From Proteus vulgaris (GTDB lineage Bacteria > Pseudomonadota > Gammaproteobacteria > Enterobacterales > Enterobacteriaceae), in the NCBI RefSeq assembly GCF_023100685.1, contig NZ_CP090064.1, forward strand, positions 2,046,001 to 2,110,000: 64,000 nucleotides of DNA, in the 5' to 3' direction. Position numbers and translations under genes: made by a program. Positions 26,284 through 34,470 of the stretch are shown in pieces. How positions within the stretch are numbered: the stretch's first letter is position 1; the number at the start of each line of letters is the position of its first letter. The notes under the pieces are model-generated. The model saw only the letters and a list, made by a program, of their open reading frames with translations. It ran no database searches and was not told the DNA's origin.

Positions 26284-27702
26284 TTAGCGTCCTTTTAATG
26301 GAATAAGAGTGATCGGCACATTTTCGCTACCAAGATGCGTTTTTTCGGCCTCAGTAACAGGAAAGTGAGCACGATCGTAAACCTCAAATAGTTGGCAAGG
26401 TTCATTTTGGTGATGATAAAGGCGGATCCCCTCTGCTTTAGGGCTACTTTTGGACAACATAAAGCGATGGCAACTGTTGGTGCTGATTGGGCCAATAGGC
26501 TCACCTTGTTTTGTAATAAATTGATAATAAATAGGCGAATCATTTTTTTGTTCAATATGGCAAGCCTGAACAGGACCACGGAAAGGATGGGTAATACAGA
26601 TAAAATCATCAGGGATATGTTCTGATAATTTGTCAGTATTAGATCTAGCCCAAGGCAAAATAATGGACGGCTGAAAATGACAATGAGGACATTGCCCATT
26701 ATCTAAGTGAGATTGTGCAATTAATCCACTTCGCTTAACTAATAAGGCATGGCATTCAGGACAATAAGAGTTTGCGCTGTCTGTATCAAACACATTTCCG
26801 ACATAAACATAACGCATACCTTCGTTTAAGGCTTGCTGGCGAGCTTGCTCTAAAAAAGGAATTGATGTGCGTTCAACGTGTCGATATTGGTAATCAGGAT
26901 GGAAACGAACATAGTGCAAAGGAATATCTGCATCAAGATATTTAAGCATCCAATCTGTGACTTTTTTCGCTTCTTCTAGTGAGTCATTACGTCCCGTCAC
27001 GCATAAGTTAGAGACTTCAAGATGCGGACTATTTGTAGCTTTGCGTGCATCATAGACTTGTTTAATACCGTCAAGAACGGGCTGTAAACGCCCTCCTGTA
27101 TGCTTACGATAAAAACTATCTAGCATTGATTTTAATGAAATACTAAAGATATCCATTACACCTAGTAATTCATCAATGGCTTTTTCGCTGATGTAAAATG
27201 CACTCTTGTACAGATTTTTTAAGCCATGTTCACGAGCAAGCTTCGCTGTGTCCATGACAAACTCATGCCAAACAATCGGATCATTATAAGTCCACGACAA
27301 AACACGAATATTATGTTTTAACGCATAATTGACCACATCTTCAGGGCTGTAATACGCCACACTGCTGTCTTGTACATAACGTGCTTGGCTGGTGCTCCAG
27401 TTTTGGCAAAAATCACAACGTAACATACAGCCAATATTACCTAACGATAAAATGCGTTCACCGGGTGCATAATGATAAACCGCTTCGGTTTCTATCGACT
27501 CTTGTGTCATGGGTACCGATTTACCGTAGTTTAGCGTCACTAAACTGCCATTCTCATTGCGTCTTAGTTTGCAAGTTCCTGTGCGACCTAAATTAATTTT
27601 ACAGGCTCGTGGGCAAAGCTCACATTGAATGCGATTATTTGAAATTGGGTGCCATAAGCGCGCTGGGTTCCCTGTTTGTTGCCATTGCTTCATTCTTACC
27701 AT
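26284..27702 (-). CDS. AmrS-like radical SAM protein
   Basis: A 472-residue radical SAM enzyme. The 4Fe-4S motif CMLRCDFCQNW (Cys-x3-Cys-x2-Cys) follows an N-terminal Cys cluster (CELCPRACKINLGRTGTC), as in the AmmeMemoRadiSam radical SAM protein (AmrS) and activases of the PflA type; YNDPIVWHEF and DIFSISLKSM fit the TIM-barrel core. After about residue 320 there is a rubredoxin-like zinc site (YCPECHALL and CPHCHFQP) and a further ~110 residues that typical members of ~330 residues lack. The Memo and AMMECR1 partners are not present nearby. It is separated from its neighbours by four and three bases. Confidence 0.82.
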   Translation of the reverse strand: MVRMKQWQQTGNPARLWHPISNNRIQCELCPRACKINLGRTGTCKLRRNENGSLVTLNYGKSVPMTQESIETEAVYHYAPGERILSLGNIGCMLRCDFCQNWSTSQARYVQDSSVAYYSPEDVVNYALKHNIRVLSWTYNDPIVWHEFVMDTAKLAREHGLKNLYKSAFYISEKAIDELLGVMDIFSISLKSMLDSFYRKHTGGRLQPVLDGIKQVYDARKATNSPHLEVSNLCVTGRNDSLEEAKKVTDWMLKYLDADIPLHYVRFHPDYQYRHVERTSIPFLEQARQQALNEGMRYVYVGNVFDTDSANSYCPECHALLVKRSGLIAQSHLDNGQCPHCHFQPSIILPWARSNTDKLSEHIPDDFICITHPFRGPVQACHIEQKNDSPIYYQFITKQGEPIGPISTNSCHRFMLSKSSPKAEGIRLYHHQNEPCQLFEVYDRAHFPVTEAEKTHLGSENVPITLIPLKGR

Positions 27703-27705
27703 GAG

Positions 27706-29955
27706 TTATTCCTTCTGATCATTACAATGATGATTATTTTCATGAAGCGGCAAAGTGGTTTTTTGTCGAATACCGGTTTGCCAGTATTTCAAAACATGAC
27801 GTAGTGACCAGCAGAAAGGATGGCCTTTTGCCGGTGTATTAATTAAATAATGGCATTCGCCTTGTGGCGTTAAAGAGGAAATTAGTTTAAAACCGGGACC
27901 AAACGTATATGGCTTGATTTTAATGGTATCGTTATTCCCTATTTGAGATTGCGTTAAGAAATCTGCATTTTGTCGTGTCGCGTGAATAGTTTCACGATTA
28001 CCACCTTGATAGAGATAACGTCCAGTTAATAGACGATTAAGCCACAATGGCTTTTTGATACTATGTTGGAATTCAACATAAGGGCGTTCCATTTTTTGAC
28101 TGGCAATTAATGCACTGGCATAGGTTTCACGAATTAATATGGGTATCTCTTTTTCTTCAAACTGCCAACTTTGTAGATGATGTTGCAAAATATTCAAAAT
28201 ACTCCAGCGACAACTTGGCCAAAAATCCGTATACAGTGCGCGTGATCCTCTTTTTAATACCTTGCCTAATACCTTGTCAGTAAGATGTTGGAACCACACA
28301 TCAAAAAATCGTGAGGCATTTAATTGTTGAGTATTGCCATCCCACTGAGAAAGGATTTTATCTTCAGGCACATAAGGGAGCAAAAAAGCGAGTGCTTGTT
28401 GAGCAAAAACATCTTTTTTATCATCTTGAAGTTGGCAAAATGTCTCAACAGTGTGTTTTTTTGTTTGCTGAATAAGCGCTTCAATACGCAACGCTCTTGT
28501 TGGTGGATGCCAGCGATTAGATAGCGCAGGTTTCCCATTAAAAAGAGATTCGCTATATTGATTGGCATAAAGAACATATCCCCGTTCAGGGTTATATTCG
28601 GTGGGTAAATCATCAAAAGGAACATAACCTTGCCATTGATGCAATGGTTCCGTTAGGCTCAGTATTAAACTGCCAATTTCACGATGACGCTTAGGAATAT
28701 ACCCCATACTCTGTAAGCCAATATCGCCGTGAATATCTGCATATCCCACCATCATGGGGGAATTTTTTACATGCTTTAACGCTTCTCTAAATGATGCCCA
28801 GTTATGACATTTTGCGAGCTGATAAAAAGTAATATCACCACTTGGATCATCTAATGCGGGCCAGCGTAGAAATAAACCATAGCCCTCCTTTTCTGACATC
28901 AATCGACCTTGTGAATACTCATAAGTCACAAAGCTCTGTTGGCGTTTTGAAGATAAACCAATGCTATGTGTTCTTTTTACTAAAGGTTCCCATCCCTGTG
29001 TGGTTTCAACCTTTTCATTTTCTAAATCAATGCGTCCCCAATATAAATCTTGGTTATCCGCCATAATGCCAACCATTCCCCACGCTGCATGGGCATTGCG
29101 TCCCACAATAATGCCCGGTGATCCTGGAAAATGTGAACCCATTACGCTTAATCCTTCATCGCTTTTTAACCGACATAACAGATTAAAACTAGGATTAACA
29201 TGTCCCATATGCGGATCAGCAGCTAACATCGGTTTACCAGATGCGGTAAACAAGCCATTCACTGCAATCACGTTAGATCCCGTATCAGGTGAAGCCAGTC
29301 CTAAGTGCTGTAGGCCTTTTAACCCTTCTTTAAACGCTGCAATCACTTCAGGGTGATATTCCCCCTGCTCGTTTAAAGGTAATGGTGGAATTTGATTGCC
29401 TTCTAGGCTAAAGGTAGATAAAAGCTGTTGATGTTGAGATGTTGTTAGTCGATTCGCTAAGCGGGTATTAAATAACTCATATTGCCAAGCTGAGTTAATA
29501 AAGTATTTCAATTGCCCTAAGAGATAGCTATCTGTCGTGGTAAATTTTTCAGGTTGATAACGCAATAATAAACATTCAATAGGTCTGATTTTTAAATCAT
29601 TAATAGCTTGGTTAATACCTGCAATATATGCAGTGATATGTTGAAATTGAGTCGCCTGCCAACTATCCGACGGTGCGTTTTTATCGTTAAGTTCTGCAAT
29701 TTTGGCTAACTCTACTAATCCTAATCGACGTTGAAAAATGTCTGTTCTAAGGGCGCCATTTCCCATGACTTCACTTAAGCGACCACTGGCAACTCGGCGT
29801 GATAAGTCTAATTGCCACAATCGCAAATAAGCTGCACCATAACCTTGACCATAGAAAACCGCATTATCTGTATCACCCTTGATACTTAATAGTTGCTCAG
29901 TTTCAAGTGAGAGTGAAACCGCTCCCCATGGGCTGGTTAGTGTCCTTGGCTTCAT
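27706..29955 (-). CDS. Penicillin-acylase-type N-terminal nucleophile hydrolase
   Basis: A 749-residue protein of the penicillin acylase (peptidase S45) family. The self-cleavage site and nucleophile lie at Gly226-Ser227-Asn228 (DTGSNVIAVNG), so processing would give a ~226-residue alpha chain and a ~523-residue beta chain with N-terminal Ser. The GIIVGRNAHAAWGMV stretch is the conserved beta-chain motif. Family members hydrolyse amide bonds of acylated substrates (penicillin G, acyl-homoserine lactones, acyl-pyoverdine). No signal peptide is evident, unlike exported relatives, so it may act in the cytoplasm. ATG at 29955 overlaps the SDR stop by four bases and has AAGGAGC upstream. Confidence 0.88.
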   Translation of the reverse strand: MKPRTLTSPWGAVSLSLETEQLLSIKGDTDNAVFYGQGYGAAYLRLWQLDLSRRVASGRLSEVMGNGALRTDIFQRRLGLVELAKIAELNDKNAPSDSWQATQFQHITAYIAGINQAINDLKIRPIECLLLRYQPEKFTTTDSYLLGQLKYFINSAWQYELFNTRLANRLTTSQHQQLLSTFSLEGNQIPPLPLNEQGEYHPEVIAAFKEGLKGLQHLGLASPDTGSNVIAVNGLFTASGKPMLAADPHMGHVNPSFNLLCRLKSDEGLSVMGSHFPGSPGIIVGRNAHAAWGMVGIMADNQDLYWGRIDLENEKVETTQGWEPLVKRTHSIGLSSKRQQSFVTYEYSQGRLMSEKEGYGLFLRWPALDDPSGDITFYQLAKCHNWASFREALKHVKNSPMMVGYADIHGDIGLQSMGYIPKRHREIGSLILSLTEPLHQWQGYVPFDDLPTEYNPERGYVLYANQYSESLFNGKPALSNRWHPPTRALRIEALIQQTKKHTVETFCQLQDDKKDVFAQQALAFLLPYVPEDKILSQWDGNTQQLNASRFFDVWFQHLTDKVLGKVLKRGSRALYTDFWPSCRWSILNILQHHLQSWQFEEKEIPILIRETYASALIASQKMERPYVEFQHSIKKPLWLNRLLTGRYLYQGGNRETIHATRQNADFLTQSQIGNNDTIKIKPYTFGPGFKLISSLTPQGECHYLINTPAKGHPFCWSLRHVLKYWQTGIRQKTTLPLHENNHHCNDQKE

Positions 29956-30974
29956 TTTTGCTCCTTATTTATCAACGTCTGTTGATGAGCTATGCTGCAG
30001 ATATAATCCTTAAATTCAGTTAATGGCTCTCCTGCTGTCCATCCTAATAGTTGTTCTGCCTTATAAGATGAATAGGTATAAGTGCTACCATCCATAATAC
30101 CTAGTGCTTCACAAGAAAGTGGCATGGTTAGAACTAGCATAGAGAGTCTATCCATCAACCATGCTAATGGCCGCAAACTACGGCGATCTTTTGTCGGTAA
30201 TGAGGGTGTTTTTTGTATTTCACTTAATAGTGTGAAAATTTCAGGCATAGAAAAAACATCACCTGTGAAAAGAACAGTTTCTTGTGGTTTATCTAAGGCC
30301 AGTAATCGCAATAATCCGTCACAAAGCCGTTCAACATGACAGAGTTGAAATGTGCTGTTTGTACTGATTTGAAAAGGAATTTTTTTATTAAAAAATGCGG
30401 ATAAAGTTTGGGCTAAAACGCTATTATCACCTTGTCCAAAAACACCCCCACAAATCGCAATTTTTATCGGCATACCTTGTTGCTGGTGGTGTTCAACGAA
30501 TACGTGAGCAATTTGCTTGGTTTCTTCATAATAACTGCGAAAATAACCATTGTGACGATGAGTTTCATCAAGTAATAACCCCTTTGTTTCTCCTAATGCT
30601 GCTGTTGTGCTGGTATATAAAATCTGAGAGATTTGTGCTTTTTTGGCTTCATCTAGTAAATTCAATGTGCCAGTGACATTGGTTTGATACATTTTTTGAT
30701 GTTCTGAACGTGTCGGCGCAATGCCGACTCGATAATCCGCGGCTAAATGAATAATGATATCTTGCCCAATCAGCGCTTCTCGGTAGGTATTCGGTTGCAA
30801 TAAATCGCCTTTCACCACCTTAATACCGTTGGGTAATGCTGGACGATAAGGATGATTTTTACGGGGTTCGCGACATAATATCGTTAATTCATCACCGAGT
30901 TCTGCAAGTTTAGCTAATAAGTAAGAGCCAATAAATCCACTAGCGCCTGTGATAAATATTTTCCGTTTATTCAA
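29952..30974 (-). CDS. Extended SDR (NAD-dependent epimerase/dehydratase family)
   Basis: A 340-residue extended short-chain dehydrogenase: TGASGFIGSYLLAKL (NAD(P) loop), IIHLAADYRVG, STTAALGE and YYEETK (Tyr-x3-Lys). It resembles the dihydroflavonol-4-reductase / hopanoid-associated epimerase type, so it could reduce an aldehyde or ketone or oxidise an alcohol. It uses a TTG start at 30974 with AAGGA seven bases upstream, and starts five bases after the LuxC-like stop. As the neighbour of a fatty-aldehyde-type reductase, the likely substrate is an acyl aldehyde or its product; this is inference. Confidence 0.82.
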   Translation of the reverse strand: MNKRKIFITGASGFIGSYLLAKLAELGDELTILCREPRKNHPYRPALPNGIKVVKGDLLQPNTYREALIGQDIIIHLAADYRVGIAPTRSEHQKMYQTNVTGTLNLLDEAKKAQISQILYTSTTAALGETKGLLLDETHRHNGYFRSYYEETKQIAHVFVEHHQQQGMPIKIAICGGVFGQGDNSVLAQTLSAFFNKKIPFQISTNSTFQLCHVERLCDGLLRLLALDKPQETVLFTGDVFSMPEIFTLLSEIQKTPSLPTKDRRSLRPLAWLMDRLSMLVLTMPLSCEALGIMDGSTYTYSSYKAEQLLGWTAGEPLTEFKDYICSIAHQQTLINKEQK

Positions 30975-30979
30975 TGTTG

Positions 30980-32059
30980 TTATCCTTCTTTATTCACAAA
31001 GAACACCAGTGCAGCCAATATAAAAAAGCCGTCATGCGTAGCTGTCATTGGCCGAGAATGCATCGTGCCAATTGGGCAATAACGAGTGAAACAGTAATTT
31101 TGCAGTGAAAGTGAAGAGAGATCGCCGTGATAAGCAAGCGTTTGTAAGCGTGCAAACCACTCTTTTTGGGCTAATTGCAAATGATGCTCCACAGAGCCAA
31201 CAATCAATTGAAAGCCAAAATTAAGCCAATATTGAGGCATAAATTGAGTGTGATAAGTGACTGCCCAGCCTGATTTTGCATCATAGTGTGTTGGTTTTTC
31301 ATTATTGAGTCGCTCACGAGACAGTGAATACTCATGCGCTTGTGCCATTTGTTGAAGTTTTAGATCATCAGGCAATGGCGGTAATGAGGGCAATGCGATA
31401 GAAAGTTGCTGATAGAGTTGTTCTGCACAGGTTTTATTTTCTAATAAAATAAAACGAGGTGAACTACAAACCTGCTGTCTAAACAAGCAAACATCATTTA
31501 ACACCAAAGAAATATCAGGTAATGAATCACCCAAAATAGCCATCCCACTTATTTTGGGACCTAACTCAATTAATTTAATATGTGCTGGTGTGATTTGGCG
31601 ATAATGCTGAATAAGCGCATCACCACCTGCTAATAAAATGGCCTCGATACCTTCAAGAACAAGCTCATCGTTTTGATTTTCACTCGACCAATTTAGAATT
31701 TCACACTGATTTTCATTTAAGCCTAAATATGCCCGTAATGGATAAAGCCATTGTGTTGATAATCGTGCTTTTATTCTGATGGGACTACCAATTAAATAGC
31801 CTGCAAGTAAGGCTTCTAATGTACCAAGGGGATCTTTTTCAGAGACTACAATTAATAATTTATTGGGCGCTCGCCAGTTTTTATTTCCTAATTCGTTAGC
31901 CACTTTTTGTGCTAATACATCGCTATAAGCCCATTGTTTCAGACGTTCAAGGCAGAATTTTTGCGTCAAAACGTCATCAGAAAATAACCAGTTTTCATTA
32001 AGGCAGTGTATTAAACACAGTTTAATGTTTGCTAAACGAACAAGTATAGCTTCTATCAT
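30980..32059 (-). CDS. LuxC-like acyl-CoA / acyl-protein reductase
   Basis: A 359-residue protein of the LuxC family. LuxC takes an acyl group from acyl-CoA or from acylated LuxE and reduces it to a fatty aldehyde with NADPH. The catalytic cysteine region FRQQVCSSPRFILL (Cys198) and the AILLAGGDALI stretch fit the aldehyde-dehydrogenase-like fold. The ATG at 32059 overlaps the LuxE-like stop by four bases (ATGA); a longer reading from 32155 would overlap by 100 bases. It is shorter than Vibrio LuxC (about 480 residues as I recall). No luciferase genes (luxAB) are nearby, so the aldehyde must serve another purpose. Confidence 0.78.
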   Translation of the reverse strand: MIEAILVRLANIKLCLIHCLNENWLFSDDVLTQKFCLERLKQWAYSDVLAQKVANELGNKNWRAPNKLLIVVSEKDPLGTLEALLAGYLIGSPIRIKARLSTQWLYPLRAYLGLNENQCEILNWSSENQNDELVLEGIEAILLAGGDALIQHYRQITPAHIKLIELGPKISGMAILGDSLPDISLVLNDVCLFRQQVCSSPRFILLENKTCAEQLYQQLSIALPSLPPLPDDLKLQQMAQAHEYSLSRERLNNEKPTHYDAKSGWAVTYHTQFMPQYWLNFGFQLIVGSVEHHLQLAQKEWFARLQTLAYHGDLSSLSLQNYCFTRYCPIGTMHSRPMTATHDGFFILAALVFFVNKEG

Positions 32060-33096
32060 TTTATCTGTGCAGCGCAAGTGCCCTCTGGTGAAGTAGCTCT
32101 TCCAATATAATGAATATAGGGTAAAGAATGACCACAAGCGCATTGTGTTCCCCATATTCCTAAATCTTGAGTTAACAGACGTTGAGAAGGCAGAGAATCA
32201 AAAAAAGGATTCTCAAGTTGAATAAATCCTGTTTTACCTTCTGGTGCCCGATCACCCGTTTCATCAATAATGGCAAAGCGAGAATAAGCTGGAATGTGGA
32301 AATGCCCTTCACTACAACTAATGTAGTGTAGAGGATGTTCTGTCATGCCATAAATATCACGAATATCAACATTAGGAGCATGTAAGGTTTCTTTTAATCC
32401 TTGGATAATATCAGGTCGTTCAAGTTGTTTTGTCATCCCTTTCCATCCTCCGCCCGTTAAGCCTTTAATCGGCGATAACAGCGTGAAGGGTTCTGGTCGG
32501 CTTAAACATAAGTGCTCAAAGAAAAGTGTTAACCCAAGAATATAAATAGGAGCCGGATCACTCGCCCAACGCTGTAATGTTGACCATGCTAGTTTTGTAT
32601 CAAATTGGCCTTGTTCTGATACCGTAAAAACAAGCTCTTTAATCGGTGCGCATTGGGTAAATTTTAAGAAAGCAGTGGCAAAACCAGCATGATCGCCAGA
32701 TTGAGGATCGGGCGATAACATCAGAAAATGGGCTGGGTTTGTGGATATTAAGCTATTGTGATAGAAAATCTGTGTCATTGCCGTTTCAATGCGCTTTAGG
32801 CTGACATCATCAAAGAAAACTTGCGTTTTTCCTTGTTGTCCCGTTCCTGAGCTATTTAGCCAAATGCCATTGCGATGTGTTGGTGTCGCTAAATCCATGG
32901 TTTTAAATAAATTAACGGGGATAACTGGTTGAGGCATTTTTTGCCATAGCGATTGATAATTAGCATTATATTGACGATGCCAGATATCTGCTTCATCCAT
33001 AGATGCAGTAAAAAGAGCATCATCAAAACTATCAACAGCATAAGGTTGAGTAAGGTTAACTAAGCTATCAATTTTATGACACCGTTTTTCTGACAT
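32056..33096 (-). CDS. LuxE-like acyl-protein synthetase
   Basis: A 346-residue protein of the LuxE / acyl-protein synthetase family in the adenylate-forming superfamily. It has the ATP-binding loop WLNSSGTGQQGKTQ (residues 79-92), then GLTGGGWKG and IYGMTEHP, which stand for the ANL core motifs, and C-terminal LLTQDLGIWG. Two Cys pairs near the end (CACGHS and later) may bind zinc. LuxE activates fatty acids with ATP and hands the acyl group to LuxC, whose gene overlaps its 3' end. It is the first gene of the 16-kb operon; AAGGATACATC precedes the ATG. The 33097-33281 stretch upstream should hold the promoter. Confidence 0.82.
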   Translation of the reverse strand: MSEKRCHKIDSLVNLTQPYAVDSFDDALFTASMDEADIWHRQYNANYQSLWQKMPQPVIPVNLFKTMDLATPTHRNGIWLNSSGTGQQGKTQVFFDDVSLKRIETAMTQIFYHNSLISTNPAHFLMLSPDPQSGDHAGFATAFLKFTQCAPIKELVFTVSEQGQFDTKLAWSTLQRWASDPAPIYILGLTLFFEHLCLSRPEPFTLLSPIKGLTGGGWKGMTKQLERPDIIQGLKETLHAPNVDIRDIYGMTEHPLHYISCSEGHFHIPAYSRFAIIDETGDRAPEGKTGFIQLENPFFDSLPSQRLLTQDLGIWGTQCACGHSLPYIHYIGRATSPEGTCAAQIK

Positions 33097-33281
33097 GATG
33101 TATCCTTACATTGATAATGGTTATATCAACATAGTCAGCAATTATTTTTACTTATTGAATGTAATTATTCTTAAAACAGGAAGGATGTGATTAGATTTCA
33201 CCGTTCTTATGTTTTATATCACATTGTTTTATCTAGATTGAATAATCACAATCTGATAAATAAGTAGTTTTGCTTAAAAGC

Positions 33282-33315
33282 AAAGAGAACACTTTAAAAA
33301 TAAAGTGTTCTCTTT
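33282..33315 (-). terminator. Strong hairpin after the deaminase-like gene
   Basis: AAAGAGAACACTTTA (33282-33296) pairs perfectly with TAAAGTGTTCTCTTT (33301-33315) over a four-base loop. On the minus strand it is followed by GCTTTT. It lies 22 bases past the stop of the deaminase gene and separates it from the operon starting at 33096. Confidence 0.85.
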
Positions 33316-33337
33316 GGTGATTATTATGTGTGGATCG

Positions 33338-34333
33338 CTATTTTTTGTGAACGTAGCAAAGCTTATCCATTAGCTTTTTACGAATATCATCTGAAATAAA
33401 ACTGGCATTAAGAGCATCGATATTACATTGCTGAAAGTCTTTTTCGCACCAACCAAAAATATCATGTAATAATTGATATTCTTTATTTAATGAAGTGTTG
33501 GCAACCGTTCGTGCGTCGGTATTAATATTTAATTTAACGCCCTGCTTTTTTAGCTGATTAACGGGATGTTGGCCTATTTGCTCATAGATATTGCAGATAA
33601 TATTACAGCTTGGGCAAACCTCTAATAATATATTTTGAGATTTAAGCCTATTAATAACTTCGCTATCCTCAATACTTCTTACACCATGACCAATTCGAGT
33701 AACATGCAGTTTATCCAATGTTTCGGTGACACTTTCAGCGCCTTTTGCTTCTCCTGCATGAGCAATTAAATTACCTCCTGCTTTTTTAACATAATCAAAA
33801 GCAGCGATATGATTATCTAAAGGGAAACGGGCCTCATCAGCGGCTAAATCAAGTGCAACCACGCCTTTATTAAGGTATTCAACAACCAGATTAGCGGTTT
33901 GCTGGCTTTCTATCGCACTAAAATGACGTAATGTGCATAAAATCAATCCCGCTTTAATATTATATTTTTGAGATGCTTCCTTCATTGCTGAAATAACAAC
34001 TTCAACAATATCTTTATCTGTTAAACCTTGTTTGGTGTGTAATAACGGAGCAAAACGGATTTCAACATAAATAACATTATCTGCTTTCAACTGATGAAAT
34101 AGATCATCAACAGCCAGTGTAATTGCTGATTTAGTCTGCAAAAGATCAATTTGAGGCGTGACTTTACTTAAAAAATCACCCAAATCAAAACAAGGTTTAT
34201 GAGCAACAAATTGCTGATTAAACTTATCAAAGCTTATCGTTGGATCTAACTGTTTAATATAAAAATAGCTTAAACAGGTATCTAAATGCACATGAAGCTC
34301 GATTTTAGGCAATAAACGGGGATTGAATGTCAT
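33338..34333 (-). CDS. Adenosine-deaminase-like amidohydrolase
   Basis: A 331-residue metal-dependent TIM-barrel deaminase. Metal ligands and catalytic residues are in place: HxH at His14/His16 (ELHVHLD), His192 with Glu195 (AHAGE), His216 (IGHGVRS), and Asp273. It differs from standard adenosine deaminases in that the residue after the metal Asp is Ala274 (NTDAR) instead of Asp or Asn, and HLDG reads HLDT. The product should be an adenosine or related purine deaminase; the exact substrate is uncertain. It stands alone, divergent from the YeiL-like regulator, with a palindrome in the shared promoter. Confidence 0.8.
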   Translation of the reverse strand: MTFNPRLLPKIELHVHLDTCLSYFYIKQLDPTISFDKFNQQFVAHKPCFDLGDFLSKVTPQIDLLQTKSAITLAVDDLFHQLKADNVIYVEIRFAPLLHTKQGLTDKDIVEVVISAMKEASQKYNIKAGLILCTLRHFSAIESQQTANLVVEYLNKGVVALDLAADEARFPLDNHIAAFDYVKKAGGNLIAHAGEAKGAESVTETLDKLHVTRIGHGVRSIEDSEVINRLKSQNILLEVCPSCNIICNIYEQIGQHPVNQLKKQGVKLNINTDARTVANTSLNKEYQLLHDIFGWCEKDFQQCNIDALNASFISDDIRKKLMDKLCYVHKK

Positions 34334-34388
34334 TAATATAATCTCTAAATATTAGGAATATCATGATAGTAATAATCTCCACCAGCCT

Positions 34389-34412
34389 AAAAAAGGACAT
34401 ATGTCCTTTTTT
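34389..34412. promoter_or_regulatory. Perfect 24-bp palindrome between the deaminase and YeiL-like genes
   Basis: The sequence reads the same on both strands over 24 bases, with the core GGACATATGTCC (34395-34406) flanked by six A on the left and six T on the right. It lies 56 bases upstream of the deaminase start (34333) and 59 upstream of the regulator start (34471). Position and symmetry suggest an operator, perhaps for the adjoining Crp/Fnr-type protein; it is not a CRP or FNR consensus. As an RNA it could also fold, but a terminator between divergent starts is unlikely. Confidence 0.75.
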
Positions 34413-34470
34413 GCAAAGTATGCTATTTTCGATAATAAATTGAAGCCGTAATTGTGGAAGGAAAATAAAA

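Noticed and set aside
30980..33096. A luminescence (lux) operon
   Set aside because: Only LuxC-like and LuxE-like genes are present; luxA, luxB and luxD are absent from the window.
33282..33315. The 15-base stem read as a binding site for a regulator of the operon at 33096
   Set aside because: A four-base loop and a position 22 bases past a stop codon make a terminator far more likely.
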